From contig NC_088209.1 in the NCBI RefSeq assembly GCF_037126465.1, positions 21,829,146-21,893,145 of the forward strand: a stretch of DNA of 64,000 nt, given 5' to 3'. The notes below the pieces were generated by a model. The model had not been told where the DNA came from and did no database searches. It was given only the letters and a program-made list of their open reading frames with translations. Positions within the stretch are counted from its first letter, which is position 1, and each line of letters opens with the position of its first letter. The position numbers and the translations under genes were made by a program. This document shows positions 32,694 to 44,940 of the stretch, piece by piece. The stretch comes from Ornithodoros turicata. Its lineage: Eukaryota > Arthropoda > Arachnida > Ixodida > Argasidae.

Positions 32694-33418
32694 CCCACAG
32701 GCAGTCTTCAACGGCAATCGAAACGAACGGCCATTGAACATGAGAGTAGAGCCACGTGGCGTGTAACGTGTCACCTTCTGAAAAATGATTGGATTCAATG
32801 GTCCCTGACGCACACTAAGAAAATCAGAAGTAAACTGAGGTGTAATTGGAGCTTCTAGTCCCCCAGGTTGCAATTACTTCGGATTTTAGTCCAGTAACCC
32901 CGAAATTTACTCTCCAGGACTCCGATTAGTCAATTAAATTCGCAAATGGTTTCCTGAATGCAACAGTCTAAAGCAAATATGTGTATGCTCTTCGTGAATC
33001 TGATGGAACAAGACTGCATAATATAGTTGGCAATTTTCCACCCACACGGAGTAAGAAATAGATAGCGTTTCTTTCTCGCGAAATTGTGCTCTATTCATGA
33101 CGCAAGATTTTATATCACGCGACTTATCACGGTTGACGGTGTAATTCAAAGTGTTTTCATTTATGCACACATGAATTACGTACCTATAGGACTGGTTGAA
33201 CTGAGTGTGAAATGCAGTCCCCACTCTGTGACATTAATTTAGTCCTACGTATTTACTCCAGAAAGGGAATAATTTTTGAGGCAGTGCATTTAGTCCCCAA
33301 AAGGACTAAAAGTACTCCTTTTTTCAGAGTGCAGGTCGACACGTTATACGCTTCGCGGCGCTAAGCGCATATGTTCAATGTCCGTTCGTTTCAATGACCA
33401 TTGAAGACTGCCTGTGTG
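32694..33418. mobile_element. Nested TIR elements
   Basis: The outer arms (32,694-32,785 and 33,335-33,418) are inverted: CACAGGCAGTCTTCAA, GAAACGAACGG, CATTGAACAT and AACGTGTC recur in mirrored order. The inner element (about 32,811-33,331) has ends CACACTAAGAAAATCAGAAG and TTTTTTCAGAGTG, of the CACT...AGTG type seen at 6,134 and 37,192. Order of insertion: outer first, inner second. Confidence 0.65.
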
Positions 33419-33554
33419 ATAGGGGTATTACTAAACTGATGCATTCAAATGGCTTACTTGGTACGTCATTTCTCGTTTTTTATGTATCTTGGTGGCTCGT
33501 TGCTTGGTATGAGTTGATGACTGATTTTGTTGCGACTGGCCTCGATTCGCTATG

Positions 33555-34152
33555 TCACGAGGATATCCGCACGACATCCTGGTCTGTGGATGGAAATATA
33601 TATTTTGAAATCCGCACGAATACAATGCGGATAAAACCGCGATCCTCTGAGGTGCCCGCGGATACCCGCATTTTTGCAAGTAAGCGTTAGTGCCTCTACC
33701 CCTTGCAGGGGCAGATTTAAGGGGGCGGGGGGGGGCGACCGCCCCCCCATACGGCTGTGTTCCCTATGTAAAAACCCTATCTCCTGGATGATGCTGTGCC
33801 GCAAAGCACGAAATTTGCTTAAGACCCCCCCCCCCCCATGACAGACCCTTAAATCCGCCCCTGGCCCCTAGAGGAAGCCATAATTGAGAGAACAGTGAAT
33901 GCACGATGGTGTCGAAGTGTGCCATCTCTTGCATTGCTGTGTCTTTAACTGCTCTTATTCGACAACTGTGGATGGTACAATTTAGAAAAAATAAACACTT
34001 TCTAACATTTGTAATCGCTTGCAGCTTTTTTGTTCTTCAAATGCAATAACAGCAATCCGCCAAATTCTACTAACGCGTTTGCGGACGCAGATCTTCCATG
34101 CGCGGAAACCGTGCGGATGCGGATGCTGTCAATCGTACCCGCGCTCACCTTT
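33555..34152. repeat. GCGGGT/ACCCGC-type repeat interrupted by a hAT-like MITE
   Basis: CCGCGGATACCCGCA at 33,655 and GCGGATGCGGATG...ACCCGCGCTCACC at 34,110-34,150 bracket the element. The end matches that at 1-48. Confidence 0.5.
33706..33863. mobile_element. Small hAT-like MITE, 158 bp
   Basis: The ends CAGGGGCAGATTTAAGGG and CCCTTAAATCCGCCCCTG are near-perfect inverted repeats of a common hAT form. The flanking octamers ACCCCTTG and GCCCCTAG match at six of eight bases. G and C homopolymers lie just inside each end. Confidence 0.8.
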
Positions 34153-34506
34153 AGTCATCGTCATCTATATCGCGGATAAATACGCACCAAAAGCTGCCGA
34201 AATATGCATGCAACCATGCACTGAAGATCTTCGCAATATGCAGTAGAAAGCCTCAATATATGCAATGGAATGTTTTCCATTGTTCTTGGTACGAAAGCAA
34301 TGCACCCAATGCATATTTAAAAAAGCGAGTATTTTCCTAGGGATAACACGGTAAGATAACGCCACCTTCGTTCTGCAGCACATAACAAAGAATACTTGCG
34401 CCGCAGATATAAATCATGGAGCTGAAGGCTTTATGTTCGTGATTGATAAAATCGCGTAAACGCAGGCTAGCTGATGGACGAAACCTACAAAACAAAACAA
34501 AAACAA

Positions 34507-34570
34507 GCCTTAGCATGGGCAACGTGAAAAACACGAAAACACGTGTTTTTCGTGTTGCCCATGCTAAGGC
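34507..34570. repeat. Short hairpin, 29-bp arms
   Basis: GCCTTAGCATGGGCAACGTG... pairs with ...TTGCCCATGCTAAGGC across a few bases, with two mismatches. Outside it, 34,153-34,506 and 34,571-35,494 show no gene; an AT run lies at 35,480-35,497. Confidence 0.7.
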
Positions 34571-35464
34571 ATGTTTCGTCATGGCTTTGGCATGGCTTTG
34601 TAACGGTAATGTGGCCAAAGCGGCGAACATCGGCCATGCATGCCGTGGAGGGTGGAGCAGACAGGCTACGATCTGACCACCGCACCTCACCCCACCGAAA
34701 CATGAAAAATAGTCCAAACGTCGTCCCGACCAATCGCCGGGACTAAACGTCGTCCGAAAACCAGCAAAAAGATCCACGAAAAAAGAGGAAGTAAGCTCTC
34801 ACACCTGGAAATATGGCAAAATGTACACTTTTCGTGCACTTTCATGGTAAATATGCCACAACGTGCAAAACATGCATTTATATACACCATAGAACCCTTC
34901 TGATCGGTCCCAAATCAAGACCAAAGGTGGTTTTTCATCGTCGAAATACTAAACCATATAGAGAAGAAAAAAAATGCATTTGCATCAAATTCCGTACTCT
35001 ATATCATCATCAGTTCTGAGTAAGCAGCAATGGTCACCCGCGCGGGATGGATATGGTATAGTAAAAACGCCCACGTAAGCGGCAGAAGAAACGTGGAGAG
35101 AAGTACACACAGAAACGATGCTTCCGTCCGCGTTCCTTCTTGTCGCCTCATTATGGATATACTATACCGACCGACCCAGTTGCTCCGTCATGTATAGGTA
35201 ACAGAGCCACCTTTCCATAAAGAGGGCTCTATATCGCGTGCAGCCATTCTGCCTGTAGGAGCCCGCGGCTTAGGGTAGAGCCCTTGAGGCATGATGCTGC
35301 CGACTAGCGTTCATCGATTCTTCGATCTAAAAACCCCAAAGGAGACTTATTAGGCCCCGAGTTTCTTTTGTGTGTATGTGTGTATTGTGTGCTAATTACG
35401 CGAATGAGGACTCCGTCGGTGACTTTGGAAGATATGTTGTCAAATGCAATCGCTTCCATAACTG

Positions 35465-35494
<30 letters not shown>

Positions 35495-35495
<1 letters not shown>

Positions 35496-35804
35496 TAAAA
35501 GTGAAATAATAAGACTTGGACTACAGATTACAGGAACGTTAACAACAACTAATTTATTTATTGGGCAATTTAACACATAGATTAAAAAAAAAAAAAAAAA
35601 AAGAATGGTCGACGTTTCGACAGTGGCACTGTCTTCGTCAGGACAAAAGGACATCTTTTTTGTCCTGACGAAGACAGTGCCACTGTCGAAACGTCGACCA
35701 TTCTTTTTTTTTTTTTAATCTATGTGTTAAATTGCCCAATAAATAAATTAGTTGTTGTTAACGTTCCTGTAATCTGTAGTCCAAGTCTTATTATTTCACT
35801 TTTA
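35495..35804. mobile_element. 310-bp near-perfect hairpin of two inverted retro-tails (Penelope-like?)
   Basis: The arms of 154 and 147 bp (35,495-35,648 and 35,658-35,804) flank a 9-bp loop and differ mainly in the length of an A/T run. Each arm reads GTCCTGACGAAGACAGTGCC then ACTGTCGAAACGTCGACC, a long A/T run and AATAAATAAATT. CTGACGA, a GACAGT/ACTGTC stem and GAAACGTC resemble the hammerhead-ribozyme core known from Penelope-like elements, but an extra A separates CTGACGA from the stem. The structure could be a genuine inverted double insertion or a foldback read artefact. Confidence 0.75.
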
Positions 35805-35995
35805 TTCAACTTCGTAGCCGTCTGATATATTAACCTATTTGTTCTATATATATCTATATATATACGTAGAAGAGAAGGAATTGAGGGCTATGGTCTTCAC
35901 TGGAGCCTTCAGAGGTAGAGCTGGTCCGCAACACTACGTACTCTTACTACGTCGATGTCGGCCAACATTTCAGACCACCTCACAGGCATCTTCGT

Positions 35996-36116
35996 CATGG
36001 TAGAAAGCGCACAAAGACACGGACTAGCAGAAGACGACAACACCAGCGCATATTCGCGCGTCTTCTTCAGCGCGTCTTCTGCTATAGTCCGTGTCTGTGT
36101 GCGCTTTCTACCATGT
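35996..36116. repeat. Hairpin with about 40-bp arms
   Basis: CATGGTAGAAAGCGCACA...GACACGGACTAGCAGAAGACG pairs with CGTCTTCTGCTATAGTCCGTG...GTGCGCTTTCTACCATG, with few differences. Confidence 0.75.
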
Positions 36117-36248
36117 CGCATGCTTACCAACTATAGCCCAATGTTGTTTGTTATTGCAAGCATCTTCGTGTCACGCGTTTTTCATTGTTTCGTTCACGCA
36201 CGGCATCAAGCCATTACCTTCCGTGCCCAATTACTCTCTCTCTCTCTC

Positions 36249-36525
36249 TTTTTTTTTTGTTCCGTGTTAGCGCCGCGAAGCAACTGTGGCTATGAGCGGC
36301 GTACAGATGTGGACAGATGGAGAGAGGACAGCAGAAAGGAGTGGAGGCCAGGGGTGTTAGTACGCGTCGTTGACCGACTTCAGGGGTAGTGTGCCGGCAT
36401 TCGTCTGGAAAGCCAGGCCGGAAAACCAGGGGAAAACCTCAGACAGCACATCCGGTGGTGGGATTCGAACCAACCATCTCCCCGTCTTCAGCATGACCTT
36501 TACCCACTCGGCAAAGCCCAACTCC
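36249..36525 (-). mobile_element. SINE-B, reverse copy with a third head type
   Basis: The reverse strand shows an A-box-like TTGCCGAGTGGGTAAAGGTC and B box GGTTCGAATCCCACC, then GTGCTGTCTGAGGTTTTCCC and the common tail ending GTTGCTTCGCGGCGCTAACA. The T run at 36,249 is the A-tail. Confidence 0.85.
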
Positions 36526-37191
36526 TCTTGTTTCACCTGCATGCTTTATGAAAAAATTATGTAACTGTTGATGCTTCCTGTCATGAAAAATCAGAGAAGG
36601 ATGTATTATGCAAGCGCGAACGCACTTTTACCAAAGGCATAGTGCGTCAAATTTCCTCGCGTATCGTCATTACATCTAGTTGGTAGCGGGGGTGCTCTGC
36701 ACGAGCACGTATGTGACTTTCGTATGTCGCTACCCACGACGTTCGTTCTTCAACTTTTTCTACTTTTCACTTTTCATTCTCCCGAAGCCTGTTGAACCGG
36801 CTCTACGGAAACGTACCCTCCGAACATAGCACTTTCCAAGCCTTGCTCGGCACGAATCTTCGAAACCGCTATCCCGTTGGTTAGGCTGTACTCTCTTCGG
36901 TTTTAATTTTCTCCTCTAAGCTCCACTCCTGCATTTCGGGTTATAAGCTCAACCGTCTCATAACGACCGAGTTCTTGTACTAGCCCCAAATTAAAGTGAT
37001 GTTGTTGTCTTTCCTTGAGTTTGAATAGAAATAGTGTTGACGGTTTCAATGCTGGATACAGTACAACATCGTAATATATAAAGAGGTAACGTTCACTTGA
37101 GTTTGAGGGGCACACAAGACAAAGAGGACAACACAAGAACAAAGAAACAAACAAACTCAAACACAAAGAAATGTTACTTCTTTCTCCTGTA
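36526..37191. other. No feature seen
   Basis: No ORF or repeat of note. Confidence 0.45.
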
Positions 37192-38961
37192 CACTCTTAG
37201 CCCGGTTACTTCTAGTAAAGGTAAAAAAAATGCAATATTGTTACCTGCACACTAGATGGGTACAGCGTTACCTCTGCCGAGGTTATCTCTCTAAAAGTAA
37301 CCAGATGCATCGTGTATTTAGAAGTAACTCCGTTCCTGGGGCTCCGGGGCTGCACCCGCTCGTTCCTCGCGTCCGTGCATACATGCAGCAAATTGCATGC
37401 AGGCACACACGAAACACGACACGGGTGACATACCAAAATACAATGACCATGGGCTTTCCTGGGCATGTATTTTATTGTGAATATCAGGAAAACACAACCC
37501 AGCATTGGCAACGTAAGATAACAACGATATCTTTTCTCAATGTGGTGGCATATGTGAGGCCATGATAATGAACACAGCTCCAAAGGGGCTTTGATATGTT
37601 CACAGAATCGCGTGAAATATTGTGTTGTCAAATTGCAGGGGCGGCATGCATGCATACGGACCTTGTCCTCATTCTTGCTTGTTGCTGTGGGGATGGTGCC
37701 GCTTTCCCGACCATAAATATCTAAAATGGAATGGGCACTCCTTATTTATCATTCTCACGTTGTTTGGGTACATCATTAATGAGCAAAAGCCTTAATTACA
37801 CTTGTGCAAGCACGAGTAATGAGTGCAAAAAATGTAGATACCTGATATGTTGGAAGACTCGGTGTTCGGTATCGCAGCGTCGTTTGCCGAAAACGGGGGA
37901 TTTTCCAATTCACGAACTTCTATATTTGTACATGTAGTGGCAGTAATGAAACCAGCCGCAGTATGGAGTTCACATTGAGCTTCCTCAAAGCAAGGTGTAA
38001 TGCAGCATAATTGTAAGGCCAGCGATACATGCACATAAAAAGAAGAGAGTACTGAAATGTTAACTTCCAACAAACACAGATGACAAAATATTTTGTGGGT
38101 GGCAGGTCGTTATGTAAGAAAATAAATACCATGGAAAACGTTACAGCCATGTTTCCTCCTGTGGCTGCAAGTTCACGTCCTGAACATGTCCTTCACCACC
38201 TGAGGGAAATCAATCGGCATTAGTTTGCAGGCCCTTGACATATTAATTACCACCGACCCACCCGCTCCTCCACTGCCTGCCTCATTGGGATGGCGATTTA
38301 GGTTGCCTGGTAGACAAATTCATCTGAATGTAATTCAGTAGCAGATGTGATCGATTTCTTATTTTTTAACAGTTTACTGACTAGTCGGTGTTATTGATTG
38401 ATTGATTGTCTTGACTTTCTTCATTGGTATAATTCGCGAGATGCTATCTGGTGGTCAGTTGTACTAGCCATCCACTGATAACAACCAATTAAGGCATCAA
38501 TGTGGGCAACCATTCCGGTCAATTAACCACGTCGACCAATCACAGTCGCTCAAGTCATACCGTGCAATCAGTCGACCCATTCACCAAGAAGTCAGTGAAA
38601 TTGACGAAGGCAATCAGCTAGAAAATGACTGAGTCAATTCATCAACCAGCCAGTAAGACGTGTGTACTTGTATGTGTTGCCACAGATGAGCGACCAAAAG
38701 CGATCAAAAGCGGCTGTGATTGTTTGCGAACGCATTACGACGTAGAAATTAACGGACTCCCACTACAAGTAACACATACAAGTAACCAGGAGAAGACAGG
38801 GGTTTTCCCCACAGGTTACCTCTACCCCAGCTCTTCGAGACCCAATTTACTTCTAAAATTCGCAATTTCCTGTGTTACCTCTTCCTTTGAGCCGATGTTA
38901 CTTCTAAATACACGTAACAACGGTCTAAAAGTAACAATAGAAGTAACTCAGGCAAGAGTGT
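37192..38961. mobile_element. 1.77-kb TIR element with CACTCTT ends, TA flanks
   Basis: The ends CACTCTTAGCCCGGTTACTTC and GAAGTAACTCAGGCAAGAGTG are inverted and each is flanked by TA (37,190-37,191 and 38,962-38,963). The subterminal arms (about 150-200 bp) carry repeated TTACTTCTA, GTATTTAGAAGTAAC and GGTTACCTCT words in mirrored order. No transposase-like ORF was found inside. Confidence 0.75.
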
Positions 38962-38963
38962 AC

Positions 38964-39622
38964 ACTAGCTCGCTTGCACCATTGCAAGCACAATATCTCG
39001 GAACTGCACCACTCTAATTTGCTCATCATAAAAGAGGCTGAAAGAACGCAAATACGGACATGCGTGACTCTTTGAACTGCAGTGGGTGTGGCTTTGTAGA
39101 TAACGTAGAACACAAGATATATACCTTGGATCACATCCTTCTCACATCCTTCTCACATCCTCTTTTAGAGGCGAGCCTGTCTCGTGTGGACTCCCAAGCC
39201 TTCGCCACCGCGAAACTGTAATTAGGTCGTCAATCGTCCGACAAGGCGCTGAGGGCACTTGAAGATATTCTACGTACAACCGGGCTTAGGGACATTCTAT
39301 AACTTGCTGAATATGTTTTGTGTCTGCCCCGAGCGATTCTGACATTTTACACTCACTTGGTTAATTGAAACTTTTGATTTACATTACATGTTGAATTCCG
39401 TCCTTTTACCTCGTTTATCTGTTTGTATTTTCTGTGTGTAAGCGTCCTCCTGGTGTAGCCAGATCGACTTCGTCGTGACTCTTTTTTTTTTCTTCTTTAT
39501 CACATCACCATCACCACTACGGACAAAAAAGAGACGGGCACATGACGAACTCCAACTACCAACAGTATACACGCGTCTTCTGCACATGCTCTGTCGGAGA
39601 TATTGTGCAGAAGATCTGTATC
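38964..39622. other. No gene seen
   Basis: A short CACATCCTTCT triplication at 39,132-39,160 and a T run at 39,482-39,492. Confidence 0.45.
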
Positions 39623-39634
39623 AATTGTAGTTCT

Positions 39635-39937
39635 ACCAGCGGCATGGCTGAGCCGGTTAAGGCGTCCCGTTCGTTACTGGTAGCCGACCAAGGTCGTGCT
39701 AAAGACTGGAAGGTCGGGGGGTCGAACCCTATCACCGCCTGTGCTGTCTGAGGTTTTCCTTGTGTTTTCCGGCAGATTTTCCTAGACCGATGCCAGCACA
39801 GTTCCGCCTAAAGTCGGCCCGGGGCGCATACTAGTCCCTTTGTCCCCCACTTTTTCCTGCTGTCCTCTCTCCATCTGTCCACATCTGCACGTCGCTCATA
39901 GCCACGGTTGCTTCGCGGGGCTAACACGGAATAAAAA
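39635..39937 (+). mobile_element. SINE-B with a Leu/Ser-tRNA-like head, 12-bp target duplication
   Basis: AATTGTAGTTCT flanks both sides exactly (39,623-39,634 and 39,938-39,949). The head has GGCTGAGCCGGTTAAGGCGT (A box of type II tRNAs), a long variable-arm-like region and B box GGTCGAACCCT. The body and tail are the common SINE-B sequence. Confidence 0.9.
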
Positions 39938-39949
39938 AATTGTAGTTCT

Positions 39950-40854
39950 TTTTAAAGTGAACCTTGTTGATAGTTGGAGCACATCCTGCCCATGTCTTTT
40001 TTGTACACGTTTGTTTTTATTCTCCTTTACGGTGTTGTCGAGGTACCAACAAACACAGATCTCCTTCATTATTGGTTACAGTAATTGTTTTTGCTTCTTT
40101 CTCATTTTTGGAAACACGTGCATAATTCGAGAGATATGGCGCTTCAAGTGCATGCTGACACACGCATGAATGATGAGTAGAGGGAGCAATTTCCCTGCAC
40201 AAGACACTCAACGAGTGTTAGGGAACAGAGAATGAAGAAGGAAGGAACAGAACAGAAGCACATAAGAACACATAAGAACACAGAAGAACGCCTAACCATG
40301 CGAAACATCCAATGCCGTCTGCTAATCTGTATACCCACCCACAGCGAAAATATTCCATTTTTAGAGTAGGAACTCTTCGATAAAACCATAACAAAGGGAA
40401 TTGCCCATGTTCTGGGAATCAGAAGGTACGTGCGTGCACTCATGAATGCCCGCTCAAATGTACACGTAGATAACTGCTCTTTAATGTGGCTTTAATGTAC
40501 GCTTTTATACTGTGTACACATATTGTGCAGTGAGTATAAAAGACTTAATGTGTTGCTATGAACCTATCTTTCGCCCCTAATGGATCTGCATTGAACGTGC
40601 GCGACATTGGGGCTTTTATGGAGTTCGCAGTCTGTAGGCACCATACGCGAACATTATAGCAGGAATGCACGACGGGCCATGGAAGCACGGTCAGTTCTCC
40701 AATATTCTTGAGAGAAGCACAAGTTCTGAAAGAAAGCCCGCGTCCATGAGGAGACGGACACACGTTCGTCCTTGTCCGTTCTCTCTTACATTCAGTTCCA
40801 TGCACGTTCACATTCCCACACACACGAACAAACCGAGGCAGGCGGCATTTTTGA
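39950..40854. other. No feature seen
   Basis: Short AACACATAAG repeats near 40,260 only. Confidence 0.45.
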
Positions 40855-41358
40855 TAGTAACGGGTAGGAGTAATAGTGACGGGTTTGTAACGAAGTAGGT
40901 TGTGTAAGTAAGAATAACAGGGTTCGATAGTAACAGGTAGTAGCAACAATAACAGTTTTGTCACGAAGTTTTGTAAGTATAATAGTAACAGGATTTGATA
41001 ATAACAGGTAGTAGTAACAGTAAGAGTCTTGTAACGAAGTATGTTTTGTAAGTAATAGTAACAGGATTTGAGAGAAACAGGTAGTAGTAACACTAACAGT
41101 AACAGTTTTGTAACGAAGTAAGTTTTGTAAGTAATTGTAACAGGATTTGATAGAACATGTAGTAGTGACATAACAGTTTTGTAACAAAGTACGTTTTGTA
41201 AGCAATAGTAACCGGATTTGATAGTAACAGGCAGTAGTAACAGTATCAGTTTTGTAACGAAGTAAGTTTTGTACGTGATAGTAACAGGTAGTAGTAACAG
41301 TAACAGTTTTGTAACGAAGTTTTGTAATTAATAGTAACAGGATTTGATAGTAATTGTA
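40855..41358. repeat. Degenerate minisatellite, about 70-90-bp unit
   Basis: At least six imperfect units share GTAACAGTTTTGTAACGAAG, TTTTGTAAGTAATAGTAACA and GGATTTGATAGTAACAGGTA. Units vary in length through small internal deletions. Open frames across it are by-products of the periodicity. Confidence 0.85.
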
Positions 41359-43179
41359 AAGGCTGAACGAACTGAACCGAAAGTCGGTCGGCGGGCCAGC
41401 GACGAATGTGGTCTGTCGTGTCTTCGTTTGTGCGCGTCCACCAATTCTGTCTTGTGTAATGGTGGCAAAGGATCAACGTCGTCAATCTCCCCTTAATTCA
41501 GTCGGTCGAAGTCTATCAGGTGGCCCTGATAACGGCTGAGTGACACAGAATCGTCGATGGTGCTAAATTCGCTATCACGTCTAACAGCGCAGCGCGTGAA
41601 TAACCCTTCTGTAATTGCGCAAATGACATGGCAACGAAGGCAACCGAAAATGAAAAGTGTTTTGCTCTCCCATCAGCCAATGGGCAACTCACCTTTCCTC
41701 GAACGTGATGCATGACGTTCCTTGAGAATGAGATGGAACTTCCGTCGTCTGCTCTAGCGATATATTCCTACAAATTTCTCGAAAACTCTTTCTTTTATTC
41801 CGAATAAAACTTACTCGGTTGCATGTTCATGGTACTCGTGAATATATTTTCGGATACGTTTCGGAATAACCCGATCTTTGCGAGACCGTCCCTTTAAACC
41901 TCACCAAAAGTGATGTAGTGTAATTGGTAGCACGCTTCTCTGGCAAAGAAAGAGTGCGTGAATACTACTCGTTTTCTGGGAGGTTGTTTTCCGACGTGTG
42001 GGAGAGCTGTTATGTATACGATTAAAGTACTGCTCAAGCATATTATGCTTAATGACTGTGTGTGTGTGTGTTTGCTGATTTCCTTGCTTCCTGGATCCAT
42101 CCTCCTTGTTGAGTGGATCCATCATTTGTGACAGAGCCGTTGCATACATACAGGGTAAGCACGCCTTTCTAATCGACTGGTTACCTCTAGGGCGTTCCCG
42201 GCGGAAGCTGCATCAGGCACGCTGATTTCGTTTTTATCTTTTTTCTTTCTTTTTTTTGCGATTTTTCGTGTGGTAGCGTTTGCCTTCGGACGTATACCCC
42301 TATACCTTTTACGTTTGGTTGGTAAGCTATGATTAGAGGGATCGCCTCGCAGAACACACACACACAAAAAAGACCACGTAAAGAAATCGTCGATCAGCTC
42401 CTGGACCCCCCTACGAGCCATGATTACGGACTGAGGGGATTTGAAATAGGCTGCATAGATTATGACGTGCTGTGCTGGCTACAACAACACTCCCGCGACG
42501 CAGAGTTGTTACTCCTTTTAGTTTTCCAACTTCAAAATGCAAGGGGAGAACGACAACTCGACCTAAACAACCCTACAGGTACCTGCCTCGCTTATCGTTG
42601 AGGGAAAAAAAACGGAGAAGGAAATCCGGTGCACATATCACGTTCAGGGTGACACGCGCAACGTTCAACCACACTTTTGCGCGAATCAGGTGCTCCCTCG
42701 TCGTCTGCTAATGCGATACTTTACTTCAGGTTCCTCGAAAACGACGGGTCTGACGGAAACTTTTATATTTCCGCTTGGATGAGACTAATTTCTTTTGGGA
42801 TTAGTTCCGGAATGGATGAGCTTGTGCGAGACCAGGATTTTAAGCGCGTCGGGGTCCTTTGTTCCCTGTTCATGCATGCGTGAAGAAGATTTGCATGCCA
42901 AATATTCGTGAGGAAAGTGCCGATTGTTTTCTAAGTTGCGGGAGTAGCAGAATTCGTCGGGTGACGAATTCAATATCTCCCCCACTTTTATTTTCCTTTT
43001 TTCTTTTTTATCCTATAAATATAATCAAATTCAAACTCAAAAACCCTACTGTAAAGCGTGCTTTCACTGCATTAGTGTATTGTACGCAGGTGAAGCAAGC
43101 CAGCAATATAATCCCCGTCCTGCTCCCTTAGCAAGCGCACGTAACGTTGCTGCGCTGTAGTAATGTATAGTGTGGAGAT
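41359..43179. other. No gene seen
   Basis: A GT run at 42,056-42,071 and an AC run at 42,354-42,366. Short ORFs lack domain features. Confidence 0.5.
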
Positions 43180-43442
43180 CAGTGTTGCGGAGTTGTCACT
43201 CCGGAGTTGGAATGATTCCGGAATTATTCCAGATGTATCAGAGCCCGGAATGGAATTGGAATGGAATGGGGGAAACTGTCCTAGGAATGGAATGGGAATG
43301 AAAGTAGGCAGTTTTTCGCAGAAATGGAATTAGAATGGAATGGTCTGGTCGCCCCGGTGGCTGCTGGGCTAGCCACTACAGTTATCGGTCTTTTTTCCAC
43401 TTTTCTTTTGTTGATGGAATTAACGAATGGGGTCGCGAAGCC
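43180..43442. mobile_element. hAT-like MITE, copy 2, 3'-truncated
   Basis: The left end CAGTGTTGCGGAGTTGTCAC then GGAGTTGGAATGATTCCGGA matches the start of the element at 59,378. Similarity runs to GGAATTAACGAATGGGG and is then lost. No right end is present. Confidence 0.8.
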
Positions 43443-44749
43443 CAGACGGAGACGTCCGAGCCGCAGAGATGGCCATTTAACCTGTCTGAAAGATTGGCAA
43501 TTAAATTACGCTGAGCGCACAGGCGTCTCCAGGTCACCATCACAGCTGTCCTGGCTCGTGGAGCGCTGCAAACGGCGCTTATGTTTCAGGGCAATAGCGG
43601 CCAGCACCGCGCACTCTATATGTTGCCGAGATGTTGTCTGCTTCGAGTTGCACATCGTGAACTGCTTTCCTTCCTCAATAAATTCATTTCGCGTTCCCCT
43701 CTAATACCCGATAAGAAGGACGACTGACTTTATGGACCGTTCCTTTCGGGATCAAAAGTGTTAACGACGCACGACTCTATTTCGTATAAATAAAAGTAGA
43801 ACTGTCAAAAAGAACGGAGGTGCAGCAACAGAGAAGGAGTGAAGACCTGCAGAAGGATTACTAATAAATCTGAATCGTTGTGTGGTTTTGTACTGTTGCA
43901 AGTACCATTGCCAAGGAAATGGCTCCACTGTCGTAGTAAGCCTATACAATGTATTTTGCATACCCAGATATCGTATGTGCGTGTGTCTCTTGAATCAACT
44001 TTTCTCAAAATCAGATATAGCCCGTACGTGATATAAACAAGACCCACAATGTACACAGTTTAATCTGGCACAATGGATTCTGCCAGCTGTTTCGCTGCGT
44101 TGCTTTCGCCAAGGGTAATGTTCTTCTTGGGCATGTCACGAAAGCGGGAAATGAAAACACAGCCGGTGCTACGCTGTGAGATTAAAAAAGAAAAACAAGG
44201 TGTTAAATCTCACAGGCAGCGCGAGAGAGAGAAAAAGAGAACTTAAAAGAAGTAAAAGCTAAAAAGCTGCTCTAACGTAGAAAAAAGTTTATCTCTTATT
44301 GGAGGCAGGAACAAGGAGAAAAAGAAAAGTACCACCGGAGAGCGATGCACAAGAGATGAACTCTCACCGATGGACACCGCCAGAGGAAATTACCTTAGCA
44401 GACTTTGCAAAGTAATATACGTACCCTACCCTTATGTACCGTGTGCTTTCTCTCAGTATGAACCCAAACGTTTATTATCAGTTTAAATTTAAAACTACTC
44501 TAAGGAACCCTGAGCAATCCTGTATGGAGAGGGTCGTTCTTCAGATCGAAGGTCTTTGCGCGCTTTTTAAAATGTTACGTTAACCTTATCTTCGTCTTGC
44601 CCACTGTTCATGTTCTGTAAACTTCCGCGGCTGAATAGAGTTGTGGAAGTCCTTTGCAAACCAGATCCTCATCCTGATATGTGCTCTGGAACGCAAGCGG
44701 CAACACAAACTAAAAGAACCGTCAATCAATAACACACTGTTTGTGTCCT
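43443..44749. other. No feature seen
   Basis: A small hairpin (CTGTGAGATT...AATCTCACAG) lies at about 44,177-44,217. No gene. Confidence 0.45.
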
Positions 44750-44940
44750 ACTCCTTCCTCGGGAGAATGTCGCGCAGCAGAAAAGGTAATCTGCGACCTT
44801 GTGTAGACACAGCATCATGAATTGCGTTTATTTTTGCATAAGAGATTTTCTGGTTCGCGACTCGTAGGCAGCGTCTATCAGTACACATCAACGTCTCGTA
44901 CATTCGTACATATCGTGACATTCCGTTTTCGCAAATTACA

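Noticed and set aside
39635..39740. Possible genuine tRNA gene (A and B boxes)
   Set aside because: It continues into the SINE-B body and has a 12-bp target duplication, so it is a SINE head; the same holds for the heads at 10,057, 52,166 and 57,021.
40855..41358. Regular repeats that could suggest a CRISPR array
   Set aside because: Units are degenerate, without constant repeats and unique spacers; the DNA is eukaryotic. It is a minisatellite.
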